From: an uncultured Flavobacteriaceae bacterium
Lineage (GTDB): Bacteria; Bacteroidota; Bacteroidia; Flavobacteriales; Flavobacteriaceae
Direction: 5' to 3'
Assembly (NCBI GenBank): GCA_943788695.1
Contig: CALSRG010000001.1
Coordinates: 62,001 to 126,000 of the forward strand
DNA: 64,000 nucleotides
The notes below the pieces were generated by a model. The model searched no databases. It was given only the letters and a program-made list of their open reading frames with translations, and had not been told where the DNA came from. Positions within the stretch are counted from its first letter, which is position 1. Each line of letters opens with the position of its first letter. Below, piece after piece: positions 49,884 through 60,200 of this stretch. The position numbers were made by a program, and so were the translations under genes.

Positions 49884-50969
49884 CTATTGCTGATTCATAA
49901 TTCGCTCCTGATGATTGATCGACTCTTGATGTATGGCCTGAAAGATTTTGGTTACAAATTCTGCACTCAAATTTTCCTTTTCACCCTGATCAACCATTTT
50001 TTTCAATATGTCGTGCCAACGTGAGTTTTGCAAAACCGCTACATTCTGACTTTTCTTTAAAAAGCCAATTTCTTCGACTATGGACATGCGCTGACCAATA
50101 ACTTGTAGCAACTGATCGTCAAAGCTGTCGATTTGTGTTCGATATTTTTCAAGAGTATTGTTAAATACTTCTCCTTCTGCCGTCTGATCTCGGACAATTA
50201 AACTTCCGGTAATTTCCTTGAGACGCTCTGGAGTGACTTGTTGTTCCGCATCACTCCATGCTTTTTCAGGTGTAGGATGGGTTTCAATCATCATTCCGTC
50301 GTAGTTCAAATCTAAAGCCTTTTGACAAAGTTCAAGAATCAAATCACGTCTCCCACCTATGTGAGATGGGTCAACAAATAGAGGCAAATCTGGAAACTGA
50401 TTTTGCAGTTCAATTGGAATTTGCCATTCAGGTTTATTTCGATAGTTCGATTTATCGTAGGTTGAGAACCCTCTATGAATCACGCCTAATTTATGAATAT
50501 TAGCTTTGTGTAAACGTTCGACCGCACCTAACCAGAGTGCCAAATCTGGATTCACTGGGTTTTTGACCAAAATAGGCTTATCCGTTCCTGCTAGAGCATT
50601 GGCCAATTCTTGTACCATAAAAGGATTTACTGAAGTGCGCGCCCCAATCCAAAGAACGTCGACGTCGTGCTCTAAAGCCAGTTCGACATGATTTGCATTG
50701 GCGACCTCAGTAGCGGTTTGAAGTCCCGTTTCACACTTTACTGTTTGAAGCCACTTAAGGCCTATGGCACCAACCCCTTCAAAATTACCTGGTCGGGTTC
50801 GCGGTTTCCATATACCAGCACGAAATATTGATGTATTTGAATCTTTTAATTGAAAAGCGGCATCCAACATTTGAGCCTCAGTTTCAGCACTGCAGGGTCC
50901 TGCAATAACCATTGGATGATCCAAATGATAATCGTTTAACCAAGTTTTTAAATTTTTACTATTCTCCAT
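49884..50969 (-). CDS. Bifunctional DAHP synthase / chorismate mutase
   Basis: 361 residues. N-terminal KDO8P/DAHP synthase barrel (GPCSAETEAQMLDAA, RAGIWKPRTRPGNFEGVG, KNPVNPDLALWLGAVER, DPSHIGGRRDL) to about residue 255; C-terminal AroQ chorismate mutase helix bundle (LEKYRTQIDSFDDQLLQVIGQR, KKSQNVAVLQNSRW). Commits carbon to aromatic amino acids and converts chorismate to prephenate. The fusion with mutase is usual in Bacteroidota and can allow prephenate feedback on the synthase. Two bases downstream of the aminotransferase. Confidence 0.95.
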   Translation of the reverse strand: MENSKNLKTWLNDYHLDHPMVIAGPCSAETEAQMLDAAFQLKDSNTSIFRAGIWKPRTRPGNFEGVGAIGLKWLQTVKCETGLQTATEVANANHVELALEHDVDVLWIGARTSVNPFMVQELANALAGTDKPILVKNPVNPDLALWLGAVERLHKANIHKLGVIHRGFSTYDKSNYRNKPEWQIPIELQNQFPDLPLFVDPSHIGGRRDLILELCQKALDLNYDGMMIETHPTPEKAWSDAEQQVTPERLKEITGSLIVRDQTAEGEVFNNTLEKYRTQIDSFDDQLLQVIGQRMSIVEEIGFLKKSQNVAVLQNSRWHDILKKMVDQGEKENLSAEFVTKIFQAIHQESINHQERIMNQQ

Positions 50970-50971
50970 TT

Positions 50972-52129
50972 CTAATTCATTTTTTTATTGTTTAAGCGTT
51001 GGATGGCTTGCTCAATTCGTGATCCTTCTAAACAAAGCGACAATCTCAAATAGCCTTTCCCTTGAGATCCGAAAACATCCCCTGGTGTTGCAAAAATATG
51101 ATAGTCCTCTAATATTCTGTTTGAAAAATCAACAGAGTCTATACCTTTTGAGAGTTTAACCCAAACAAACATTCCAGCGCTATTTTTGTCATAAGTCGCC
51201 CCCAAAGCGTCAGCAAATTGCCACATGATTTTGCGCCGTTCTCTATAAGTATTATTTAGAGAACAAACCCAATTATCGGTTGAATTTAAGGCGGCTATGG
51301 CGCCCTTTTGAAGTCCATAAAACATCCCTGAGTCCATATTACTTTTTACTTTTAAAATATCGTTTATAAAAGACTGTTGTCCCATCACCATACCGATCCG
51401 CCATCCAGCCATATTAAAACTTTTACTGATCGAATTGAGCTCTAAACAACAAGACATAGCACCTTGAATAGACAACAAACTCATCGGATCATCATTCAAG
51501 ATCAAACCATAAGGATTGTCATTTATGAGCAAAATATTATGCTGTTTTACGAATGAGACTAACTCGAATAGTTTGGCGGATGACACTACTGTCCCAGAAG
51601 GCATGTGAGGGTAATTGATCCACATTATTTTAACTTTTGATAAATCTAACGTACTGAGCTTAACCAGATCTGGTATCCAACCAGAAAATTCTTCAAGATC
51701 GTAGTGGACTGGCTTCGCTTCCATAAGACGTGTCACTGACTCATAAGTTGGGTATCCAGGATTAGGTATAAGTACATGATCACCAGCATTTAAAAATGCC
51801 ATTGAAATGTGCATGATGCCTTCTTTACTACCCATTAATGGTAGTATTTCTGACTCAGGATTCAAGGTTACCTTAAAATGTAATTTATAGAATTCTGTCA
51901 TGGCGACACGTAATTCGCTTAAACTTCTGTAAGCTTGATATCTGTGAGCATTGGGATCATTCATGCTTTCGTTTAGCGCAGCGACAGCTTCGGGTGGAGG
52001 CGTTAGGTCTGGACTGCCAATGCCCATATTGATGATATCGCAACCTTGTGACACCATCTCATTGACCTCTTTTAATTTTATTGAAAAATAATATTCTTGT
52101 ACTGATGCAAGACGGTTTGCTGTTGTCAT
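50972..52129 (-). CDS. Class I/II PLP aminotransferase, aromatic operon
   Basis: 385 residues. Fold-type I aminotransferase with PLP lysine in ISKSFNMAGWRIG and arginine near the C-terminus (YLRLSLCLEGSR). Start overlaps pheA stop (ATGA). In this position in Flavobacteriaceae the enzyme probably transaminates phenylpyruvate, 4-hydroxyphenylpyruvate or prephenate; sequence alone does not decide between these and LL-DAP/aspartate aminotransferase relatives. Confidence 0.85.
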   Translation of the reverse strand: MTTANRLASVQEYYFSIKLKEVNEMVSQGCDIINMGIGSPDLTPPPEAVAALNESMNDPNAHRYQAYRSLSELRVAMTEFYKLHFKVTLNPESEILPLMGSKEGIMHISMAFLNAGDHVLIPNPGYPTYESVTRLMEAKPVHYDLEEFSGWIPDLVKLSTLDLSKVKIMWINYPHMPSGTVVSSAKLFELVSFVKQHNILLINDNPYGLILNDDPMSLLSIQGAMSCCLELNSISKSFNMAGWRIGMVMGQQSFINDILKVKSNMDSGMFYGLQKGAIAALNSTDNWVCSLNNTYRERRKIMWQFADALGATYDKNSAGMFVWVKLSKGIDSVDFSNRILEDYHIFATPGDVFGSQGKGYLRLSLCLEGSRIEQAIQRLNNKKMN

Positions 52130-52953
52130 GAATTTTTTTGATTTTGATAAACGCCCATCACTTTAAACACCTTAGCCATAAGCTTCATGATAGCTATAGC
52201 CTTTTGAAAATTATGATAATCATTAAATGTTACGTCCACAAAAAAACCGTAAGACCATGGAGTTTCAATTTTAGGTAATGATTGTATTTTAGTTAAGCTT
52301 AAATTACAATCGCTCATAACATTCAAAATTGATGCTAAACTTCCGCGTTGATGGTTGAGTTCAAATTTTAATGAGGCTTTATTGACTTGTAATGGATTGT
52401 GTGTAGACAAGCTCTTAGACAAGAGAACAAAGCGTGTTTGATTGGTTTTAATCGTTTGAATGCTCTTTGCTAAAATTTCTAAATCGAATATTTCTGCAGC
52501 TAAAGCACTGCCAATTGCTCCTCGATGTTTAATTTGATTTTTATGAATATCAAGTGCTACTTCGGCAGTGTCAGTAGATTCAACCAATTTGATATGAGGA
52601 TACTGGTCAAAAAATATTTTACATTGAAGCAAAGCAATTGGATGCGAATGAACTTCAGTAATATCAGAAATACTTTGCCCTGATAAAGCCATAAAATTAA
52701 GTTGAATATCTAGGTAACGTTCACCTTCAATGTATAAATCATTGTTATCGATTAGGGCATGATTGGGTAAAATAGAACCCGCAATTGAATTTTCGAGTGC
52801 CATCACAGCGGCATCACATTCTTCGGACAATAGTTTTTTGACTAACAAATCAAAACTGTCACACTCAATCAGATGACAATCGTCTTGATAAAATTTCTGG
52901 CTCACGATATGGTGAAAAGAGCCTCGTACACCTTGAATAGCTATATTTTTCAT
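52126..52953 (-). CDS. pheA: Prephenate dehydratase
   Basis: 275 residues. Catalytic domain (IQGVRGSFHHIVSQKF, the conserved VMALENSIAGSI, and TRFVLLSK with the catalytic T-R-F) followed by an ACT domain (FELNHQRGSLASILNVMSDCNLSLTKIQSLP) that binds phenylalanine for feedback. Converts prephenate to phenylpyruvate. First structural gene of the aromatic operon; expression is probably set by the attenuator leader just upstream. Confidence 0.95.
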   Translation of the reverse strand: MKNIAIQGVRGSFHHIVSQKFYQDDCHLIECDSFDLLVKKLLSEECDAAVMALENSIAGSILPNHALIDNNDLYIEGERYLDIQLNFMALSGQSISDITEVHSHPIALLQCKIFFDQYPHIKLVESTDTAEVALDIHKNQIKHRGAIGSALAAEIFDLEILAKSIQTIKTNQTRFVLLSKSLSTHNPLQVNKASLKFELNHQRGSLASILNVMSDCNLSLTKIQSLPKIETPWSYGFFVDVTFNDYHNFQKAIAIMKLMAKVFKVMGVYQNQKNS

Positions 52954-52977
52954 ACTTCGATTTAGTCAATTATTGAC

Positions 52978-53043
52978 AAAAAAAAAGTCTCGTAAATTCG
53001 AGACTATGTTGCTTCATTTAATAAATGGCTGATTAGGTCTCAA
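52978..53043 (-). promoter_or_regulatory. Phe/Tyr transcription attenuator: antiterminator and terminator
   Basis: On the minus strand the terminator is a seven-pair stem (AGTCTCG 53005-52999 with CGAGACT 52992-52986, loop AATTTA) followed by a T-run (52985-52978), ending 25 bases before the pheA ATG. The 5' arm can instead pair with TTGAGAC at 53043-53037, which lies in the last codons of the leader peptide (seven pairs, one G-U). A ribosome stalled at the Phe/Tyr codons leaves that segment free, so the antiterminator forms; a ribosome reaching the stop codon at 53033 covers it, so the terminator forms. A small GTGG/CCAC hairpin (53055-53044) lies between. This is the classical attenuation arrangement; that it works is inferred. 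Confidence 0.85.
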
Positions 53044-53098
53044 GTGGTTTTCCACAAAAGAAATAATAGTTAAAATAAAAAATCGCTTGTCCAGTCAT
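53033..53098 (-). CDS. Phe/Tyr-rich leader peptide of the pheA operon
   Basis: A 21-codon frame from ATG 53098 to TAA 53035-53033 encodes a peptide with the run FYFNYYFF at residues 7-14: seven aromatic residues in eight. No other function is likely for such a peptide. It precedes alternative hairpins and pheA by the distance expected of a control leader. No Shine-Dalgarno is seen, as usual here, and the likely start of transcription is within a few bases of the ATG. The Phe and Tyr codons make it responsive to both amino acids' charged tRNAs. Not in the ordinary gene catalogue because of its length. Confidence 0.85.
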   Translation of the reverse strand: MTGQAIFYFNYYFFCGKPLET

Positions 53099-53103
53099 AA
53101 GTA

Positions 53104-53133
53104 CGAAATTAGCAATAAATTTATATTCAGCAA
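53104..53133 (-). promoter_or_regulatory. Promoter of the aromatic operon leader
   Basis: On the minus strand TTG (53133-53131) and TAATTTCG (53111-53104; one mismatch to TAnnTTTG) are 19 bases apart, ideal spacing. Transcription should begin at about 53096-53100, essentially at the leader ATG. Confidence 0.6.
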
Positions 53134-53210
53134 TTTTATTCTATTATTTTCTGAGTTTTTTCTATTTATAGCGACCTTTGCTATTCAAGCATTTAAGTTA
53201 GTTCAATATC

Positions 53211-54113
53211 ATGAGCACAATTAGGGTTTCATCTCTTACACATTCTTACGCTAATGAACAGGCTTTGAAGCAAGTGAGCTTTGAAACTGCATCATCGGGC
53301 GTGATTGGTATCTTAGGACCAAATGGTGCTGGAAAATCTACCTTATTCAAATTGCTTTGTAGTTTGCTCGAGGTGCAAGAAGGGTCTATTGTGATAGACG
53401 ACATCGATGTAACGACAAACAGCAAACTGATTAAGAAAAAAATAGGCTATTTATCTGACATCAACCCTTTATATGATGATATGTATGTTAGAGAATACCT
53501 CTTGTGGATTTCAGCCATGAGAGCTGTTAACAGCGCTCGAATTGATCATGTATTGACCTCTACGGGATTAGACGTGATGGCTCATAAACATATTAATGAG
53601 TTATCCAAAGGATACAGACAGCGTGTTGGTTTGGCAGCTGCGATTTTACATGATCCAGAAATTTTAATATTAGATGAACCAACAACTGGATTAGACCCCA
53701 ATCAACTCGAAGACATGCGCCAATTAATTATCAATCTCGGAAAAGAGAAACTGATACTCCTTTCTACACATATCATGCAAGAAGTAGAGGCCATGTGCGA
53801 CCGTGTTTTGATTATATCGCAGGGTGAGATTGTAGCCGATCAAAAATTGGATGAACTGCTTCATAATCAGCAACAAATAGTAATAGTGGAATTTGACTAT
53901 CGTGTTGAAGAAGCGTTTTTAAGTCAACTCGAAGAGGTATGTGAAGTGGTGAATTCAGATGGGTTTATCTATGAAATTACTTTCGATTCTGAAACCGATA
54001 TGCGCGCCGTCGTATTTGACTTTGCGCATAGCAACGGACTTAAAATTTTACAGCTCCGACGTAAAAATATTGGACTCGAAGCACAGTTTAAAAATTTAAC
54101 TTCTCACACTTAA
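53211..54113 (+). CDS. gldA: GldA, gliding-motility ABC transporter ATP-binding subunit
   Basis: 300 residues. ABC ATPase with Walker [10 protein letters not shown], signature [16 protein letters not shown] and [11 protein letters not shown]; the C-terminal domain ([41 protein letters not shown]) is that of GldA. Works with membrane subunits GldF and GldG, not in this window. Divergent from the pheA leader; the 257-base gap between them holds the attenuator and both promoters. Confidence 0.88.
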   Translation: MSTIRVSSLTHSYANEQALKQVSFETASSGVIGILGPNGAGKSTLFKLLCSLLEVQEGSIVIDDIDVTTNSKLIKKKIGYLSDINPLYDDMYVREYLLWISAMRAVNSARIDHVLTSTGLDVMAHKHINELSKGYRQRVGLAAAILHDPEILILDEPTTGLDPNQLEDMRQLIINLGKEKLILLSTHIMQEVEAMCDRVLIISQGEIVADQKLDELLHNQQQIVIVEFDYRVEEAFLSQLEEVCEVVNSDGFIYEITFDSETDMRAVVFDFAHSNGLKILQLRRKNIGLEAQFKNLTSHT

Positions 54114-55705
54114 AGCAGATAGTCAGTGCTTACAAAATTTGATTGCCTTTCCTGAAGCATTGTTTGCAATATGCGCTTGTTGATTTCATTGTCTTTACAG
54201 GCTAAAAAAGTTCTTATTGAGAAGGCCCGCAACGCATCATGGACACTCAAGGTACCAACCGCAGAATCTTTTCGTCCTGAAAAAGGATACACATCAGGAC
54301 CTCTTTGACAAGCACTATTCAAATTAACGCGGCACACCAAATTGACTAAGGCATCTATTAAGGGTGCCAATTCTTGGGTGTTTGATCCAAAAACACTAAC
54401 CTGCTGACCATAGTTTGATTCCGACATCTCGACTAACGGGGTATTGATGTCCTTAAAGGACTTAACAGGAATAACAGGGCCAAATTGCTCTTCATGATAT
54501 ATTTTCATGTCTTCAGTTACCGGGTAGAGTACCGCGGGGAAAATATAATTACTACTGCGCTCACCACCTCGTTTATTCAATATTTTAGCACCTTTAGACA
54601 AAGCATCGTCTATAAGAGATTGAATATAATCTGGTTTATGAGGTTCGGGTAAAGGTGTTAAAAGGGTATTTTCCCATGGCATTCCCAATTGAAGGGCATC
54701 TACCTCGGCGCAAAAGATTTTCAAAAATTGATCTTTGACCTCCTCGTGAACGTAAAGAATTTTGAGAGCAGTACAACGTTGACCATTAAAAGAAAGCGTA
54801 CCAGAAATGCATTCCGAAACCGTGAGGTTCATATCAGCCGACGGTAAAATAATGCCTGGGTTCTTGGCCTCCAAGCCTAAAACCAGACGTAGCCTGTTTT
54901 TGTTTGGGTGCAGATCTTGAAGTGCCACAGCAGAAGAGCTGTGTCCAATTAACGCCAGGACATCAATTTTTCCTGATTTCATGATCGGTGTAGCCACTTC
55001 TCTTCCTCGACCAAAAATGACATTGACAACACCTGGAGGAAAACTATTTGCGAAAGCTTCTAAAAGCGGAGCAATTAGCAAAACTCCGAATTTAGCTGGT
55101 TTAAAAATGGTAGTATTGCCCATAATAATGGCAGGAATCAGTAATGAAAATGTTTCATTTAATGGGTAATTATAGGGTCCCAAACACAACACAACACCTA
55201 AAGGTCCGCGTCGAATATGGGCGCGGACACCACTCACATTCTCAAACTTCGCACTTTCTCTATCGAGGTTTTTATAAGCGTCAATTGTGTCATATATATA
55301 TTCAACTGTTCTGTCAAATTCCTTTTCAGAATCATTTAAATTCTTACCGATCTCCCACATCAAGAGTTTAACAACTTGCTCTCTTTTTAACGCCATTTGG
55401 TGAACAAATTTTTCCAAACACTTGATGCGATGACCCACCTTCATTGTTGGCCATTCACCGCGACCTCTGTCAAAAGCTTGCGACGCAGAATTCAAAGCTT
55501 CGAGGGCCTCTTTTTTGCCCATTTGAGGCACATGGCCTAATAAGGTTTCTTCCATGTCACCGCTATCATTTACAGACAAGATTGTTGACCGCACATCAGC
55601 TGAATTGCCATGCCATTGGCGCAATTCGCCGTCTAGTACAAATTGATTTAATAGTAAGGGAGATGAAATTTTATAAGTTTCTGGTATTTCTTTTGCCGCA
55701 GACAT
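54110..55705 (-). CDS. NADP-dependent glyceraldehyde-3-phosphate dehydrogenase (GapN-type ALDH)
   Basis: 531 residues of the aldehyde dehydrogenase superfamily: PYNYPLN (N in oxyanion hole), [10 protein letters not shown] (general base E) and [10 protein letters not shown] (catalytic C). Length and the extended N-terminus fit non-phosphorylating, NADP-linked GAPN, which gives NADPH while bypassing ATP formation in glycolysis. Ends four bases within gldA (convergent overlap). Confidence 0.85.
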   Translation of the reverse strand: MSAAKEIPETYKISSPLLLNQFVLDGELRQWHGNSADVRSTILSVNDSGDMEETLLGHVPQMGKKEALEALNSASQAFDRGRGEWPTMKVGHRIKCLEKFVHQMALKREQVVKLLMWEIGKNLNDSEKEFDRTVEYIYDTIDAYKNLDRESAKFENVSGVRAHIRRGPLGVVLCLGPYNYPLNETFSLLIPAIIMGNTTIFKPAKFGVLLIAPLLEAFANSFPPGVVNVIFGRGREVATPIMKSGKIDVLALIGHSSSAVALQDLHPNKNRLRLVLGLEAKNPGIILPSADMNLTVSECISGTLSFNGQRCTALKILYVHEEVKDQFLKIFCAEVDALQLGMPWENTLLTPLPEPHKPDYIQSLIDDALSKGAKILNKRGGERSSNYIFPAVLYPVTEDMKIYHEEQFGPVIPVKSFKDINTPLVEMSESNYGQQVSVFGSNTQELAPLIDALVNLVCRVNLNSACQRGPDVYPFSGRKDSAVGTLSVHDALRAFSIRTFLACKDNEINKRILQTMLQERQSNFVSTDYLL

Positions 55706-55825
55706 TGAATAATTTTAAAGGATTGAAAGAAAATATTATTACTTAAAGAAAACAGGTTGTAATTTACAATAAAATTAACGATAAAAAATTTTGCACTTAC
55801 TGTTTCGACTTTTGTTAAAACAGTG

Positions 55826-55833
55826 TATATTTG
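55826..55833 (+). promoter_or_regulatory. Promoter -7 element of metK
   Basis: TATATTTG fits TAnnTTTG; a TTTCG 18 bases upstream is a weak -33. It puts the start of the transcript at about 55838-55842, exactly at the first pairing strand of the riboswitch. Confidence 0.6.
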
Positions 55834-55841
55834 CATTCAAT

Positions 55842-55907
55842 CTTGATGAGGAGAAATTTGACTGATTGCAACCTCAACCAAAAAATGCTAAAGACAGTGA
55901 TTTCAAG
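55842..55907 (+). promoter_or_regulatory. SAM-I-like riboswitch in the metK leader
   Basis: Compact S-box-type element. CTTGA (55842-55846) and TCAAG (55903-55907) can close P1; TGAGG (55847-55851) pairs with CCTCA (55872-55876) for P2; the core GACTGATTGCAACC followed by TGCTAA (55886-55891) resembles the SAM-I core GCAACC...GGTGCTAA. It lies 38 bases ahead of metK, the gene for SAM synthase, so feedback by the product is expected. No clear terminator follows, hence control of translation or another platform is likely. Assignment is by eye. Confidence 0.65.
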
Positions 55908-55945
55908 TTACTTACATACTTTTATTTTCATAAAGTTTTATAGTC

Positions 55946-57214
55946 ATGGCCTATCTATTCACATCTGAAAGTGTGTCGGAAGGACATCCAGATAAAATTG
56001 CTGATCAAATCAGTGATGCTTTAATTGATAATTTTTTAGCCTTTGACCCAGAGGCCAAAGTGGCTTGCGAAACACTAGTGACTACTGGACAGGTTATACT
56101 TGCCGGAGAAGTGAAATCAAGCGTTTATTTGGACGTTCAACAAATTGCTCGTGACACCATCAACCGCATTGGATACACCAAGTCAGAATATATGTTTGAT
56201 GGTAATTCGTGCGGTGTTTTGTCGGCTATTCACGAGCAATCTGATGATATTAATCGCGGTGTTGTTAAATCCAACAAGAAAGAACAAGGTGCTGGCGACC
56301 AAGGTATCGTGTTTGGGTTTGCTACCAATGAATCGGATAATTATATTCCTTTAACTTTAGACCTTTCTCATCAGATTTTAAAAGAATTAGCGGCACTTAG
56401 GCGATCTGGGAAAGACATTAATTACCTCAGACCTGATGCTAAAAGTCAAGTGACTATCGCCTATTCAGACGACCATCAACCCCAACGAATAAACACTATT
56501 GTGATCTCCACGCAGCACGATCCTTTTATGAAAGATGAGAAGGCTATGGCTGCAAAAATCAAAGAGGATATTATCAATATTTTAATGCCTAAAGTCATAG
56601 CAAAACTAACTCCGGCGCATCGGGCACTTTTTGAAAACAACATTACCTATCACATCAATCCAACTGGTAATTTTGTGATCGGCGGGCCACATGGAGACTC
56701 AGGACTCACGGGGCGAAAAATCATCGTTGATACCTATGGCGGTCGAGGGGGTCATGGTGGTGGTGCTTTTTCTGGAAAAGATCCTAGCAAAGTGGATCGA
56801 AGTGCAGCTTATGCCACCAGGCATATGGCCAAAAACTTAGTAGCATCTGGTGTATGTGATCAAGCATTGATACAAGTGTCCTACGCTATTGGTGTGGCAA
56901 AGCCCACCTCGTTTTATGTGAATACCGCAGGGACGTCAAAATATGGTTTTAGTGATGAAGCCATTGCGAAAGTACTAGAAAACACCTTTGACATGAGACC
57001 AGCGGCGATTGAAGAACGTTTAAAATTACGCCAACCTATGTATACAGAAGCAGCAGCTTATGGTCATATGGGACGTGTTCCTCAAATGGTGAAAAAGACT
57101 TTCAAACTGCCTAATGGCGAAACTAAGACCTTACATGTCGAGTTGTTCACTTGGGAAAAACTAGACTACAAAGACAAGTTGCAAGAGTTATTTGGAATTA
57201 ACGCTTCAAAGTAA
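55946..57214 (+). CDS. metK: S-adenosylmethionine synthase
   Basis: 422 residues. N-terminal SESVSEGHPDKIADQISDA, ATP-loop GAGDQGIVFGFA, C-terminal GGPHGDSGLTGRKIIVDTYGG and GGGAFSGKDPSKVDRSAAY; all metal and K+ ligands present. Makes SAM from methionine and ATP. Its 3' end overlaps the end of the convergent T9SS protein gene by 17 bases. Confidence 0.98.
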   Translation: MAYLFTSESVSEGHPDKIADQISDALIDNFLAFDPEAKVACETLVTTGQVILAGEVKSSVYLDVQQIARDTINRIGYTKSEYMFDGNSCGVLSAIHEQSDDINRGVVKSNKKEQGAGDQGIVFGFATNESDNYIPLTLDLSHQILKELAALRRSGKDINYLRPDAKSQVTIAYSDDHQPQRINTIVISTQHDPFMKDEKAMAAKIKEDIINILMPKVIAKLTPAHRALFENNITYHINPTGNFVIGGPHGDSGLTGRKIIVDTYGGRGGHGGGAFSGKDPSKVDRSAAYATRHMAKNLVASGVCDQALIQVSYAIGVAKPTSFYVNTAGTSKYGFSDEAIAKVLENTFDMRPAAIEERLKLRQPMYTEAAAYGHMGRVPQMVKKTFKLPNGETKTLHVELFTWEKLDYKDKLQELFGINASK

Positions 57215-60200
57215 AATGTCCTTGACGTGTCAAAATAGAGCCGTCAAATTTCACCATTTCCACACGATACCAGTAGTCACTGGTTGGCATATTGGCTCCA
57301 TTATAGGTACCGTCCCAATAATCGAATATCGACATGGATTTAATCAGTTTTCCGAAACGATCAAAAATATACATAAAACCTGAACGGAATTGGTCATTTG
57401 TAATGCCTTGAATCATCCAAACATCGTTATATCCATCGCCATTTGGCGTTATAAATAATGGGAAATTCAAAATAGGAATATCAATACTTGTTTCACTACA
57501 CAGATAGTCGTCTCTTACAAAAAGCGTGTAAATACCGCCTAATAACTGATCGAAGTACCCTTCGTCTTGATAAGGCGCAATCACTTCTCCACTTTGATCA
57601 ACTAGCATAAATTGATAATTAGCAGATCCTAAACTCAGTTCGTTAATAAATATACTATTATTTGAGCTGGCCTCGATCACAGTTATATCATCGACAGAAA
57701 TCATAGGACTTTGTGAAACTGAAACTTCAAATTGAGCTGATGTAGGACAACTACCATTTTGATTACTCACAGTGACTTCATAATTTCCTGGGAGGTTGAC
57801 ATTTAATGTATTGACTGTTGTTGTCAGCATGGTACCATCTGGTCTTAGCCACTTATAATTGTATGAAATTGAAGGAAAATCCAAATGAAGTATCACAGTC
57901 TCAGGGATGCCGTCGCATATTACAGTATCATCAACCGAAAATGTCGTGCTCGGGTTGATTTCAAAAACAATTGACGTTGCAGCGTCTGGGCATAAACCGT
58001 TCGAAACAACAGCTGTAATCGTTTGAGAATTCGTTTCAAAATTTGAAGGAAATGGACTTTGCACAGGAACACCATTGAGATCAATTAACGGATTTCCATT
58101 CTCATCAAAATAGGCTATTGTTACATCTGTTTGGCCATTTAAAACATCGATTTCTAAAGTTGATGTATCAAACACATAGCTGTCATCAGCATCAATGTCA
58201 CATATATTAAATGCTGATATAGTATGAGCTATTGGATTATCAATAAAATTCAATTTAACTGGAGTTATTCTAAAACAGCCAGAAGATGTATTTTCAATAC
58301 GTCCAAAAATGACAACTTGTGCACCCGAATTGGTAATATTGATGATTTGATTGCTACTTGATAAGGCATCAAACTCGGTTTGAAAATACGAAACAGAGAA
58401 TTGTGAAGACAATTGGGAACCAAGGATAATAGCATCGAAATTTGAAGCTAAATCAATAACAGCAACAGAACCTTGATCAATACAAAAATCGAGCTCAGGT
58501 ATTGTTTCAACTAGAGGTAATGGTAATACCTCAAGGTTTATGTATTGTCCAATCCCCACACATGCGTTGTCTATTAAAGAGTCTACTCTCAACCAAATTT
58601 GACTGTTTTGAATCCCCGTTAGGTTAAAATTTGAAGGATCTAGAATTGAATTTAGTTCTGAAAGGGCATCTTCATAGGTCGTATAATAGGAAACGGAAAG
58701 AGGCTGATTAATTGGAAAATTATCAAGTACTAAAGCAGTGGCATCACTAAAATCAAAAGTGGTTTGATCGTCACTTTCATCAAAACATTCGTAGTATACT
58801 GGGATTGAAAATCCAGATGGAATTTGTGTGGTTGAAACCAATAAAGTCATCTGACTAAACGAAATGCAACCCGTGTTTGAAGTGATCCTAACATATATTT
58901 GATTCGGATCTGATGTGTTTGGATTTGGAAGGTTTTCGTACGTCTCAGGGTTTGTTATTTCGAGTGTGGCATCCGCTAATTGGGCTGCTAATGACGAGTA
59001 GTAATATGTAAATGTTTCCAACTGATAGTTTGTCGAAATCAATTCATTCGCTTCGGTAATATTATAAGTGATTAAACCATCGGTGTCATCATCACATTGA
59101 TAGAGCAACACGCTTGGTTCAACTACTGGAATAGGATTTACAATTAAAGAAAGTGATGAACCATAAAAATAATCGCAAGTATAATCCAACCTTTCAAATC
59201 GTGGTCTTAATTGATAGCCCTCTAAATTAGTTTGAATATTTAATAGAGAGAGCACTGGGGTGTCAATATTTTCAAACACTCCTGCAGTTTCAAGAAGACT
59301 AAACCATGTTAATCCGTTATCTATACTATATTCCCAAATCACAGCGTCAAAAGAACTAGAGGTGGCAGATAAGATTGCTGTAATTTCAATGTCAGAGTTT
59401 TCACAGACTTCGAGAGGATTAACAAAAGGTTCGTTTGTAACCTCAACAAACTGGGTATAATCAAATACACCATCCGCATTGGCGTCAAGTGGAATTACAT
59501 AACCATCACTTGCGGATACTGTGCCGTTGAGTGGATTGATCGCATTGCCATTAATAATTCCCGAAGTAGCTGTATACCCAGCTTCATCGGCGTCATAACA
59601 ACCATCTCCATCACTATCCAATGAAACGAAATCGAATTGTCCATCAGTATTTGAATCAAAAGGCTCGGATTGAAAGGCAATGTCTGCCGTTCCATTATTA
59701 TCGTTATCCAAAATCGTAGGGTCGATCTGACCATTTAAATCACCGTCCAATAGCATCAACCCCCCAGCTTCTATCAAGTCAAAAATACCATCATTGTCGC
59801 TATCCAAATCGAGATGATTAGGCACCTCATCCGCGTCTGAGTCTATAGGTACAATTACTAAATCATGAGCTCCATCGTCATTAGAATCATTGGTTGTATC
59901 GAAAATCAACATACCATCTAAATAACCTAATATGCTGTTGCCGCTCTCTATAACATCATAAATGCCGTCCTGATCGCTATCCAAGTCAAACCAATCAGCT
60001 ACGGCATCATTATCTGAATCTATGGCGTGACAAAGGTCTGAAAATACGAAAGCTACAAAATTATCAGAAGTGTCAAAATTTTGATATGAAATTGTCACCC
60101 CATCTGCCAAATGGCTTCGAAAACTAAACGTTCCATCACCCTCAGCCAGTGATGCCATATTGAGTTTACATCTTATTTCAAAGCCTGTATAACTTTCAAT

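Noticed and set aside
55908..55945. Terminator as expression platform of the metK riboswitch
   Set aside because: ACTTT/AAAGT followed by TTTTAT forms only a five-pair A/T-rich stem, too weak to call.
57215..57300. Terminator for metK
   Set aside because: No GC-rich stem followed by T-run is seen after 57214; the region is the coding end of the convergent gene.
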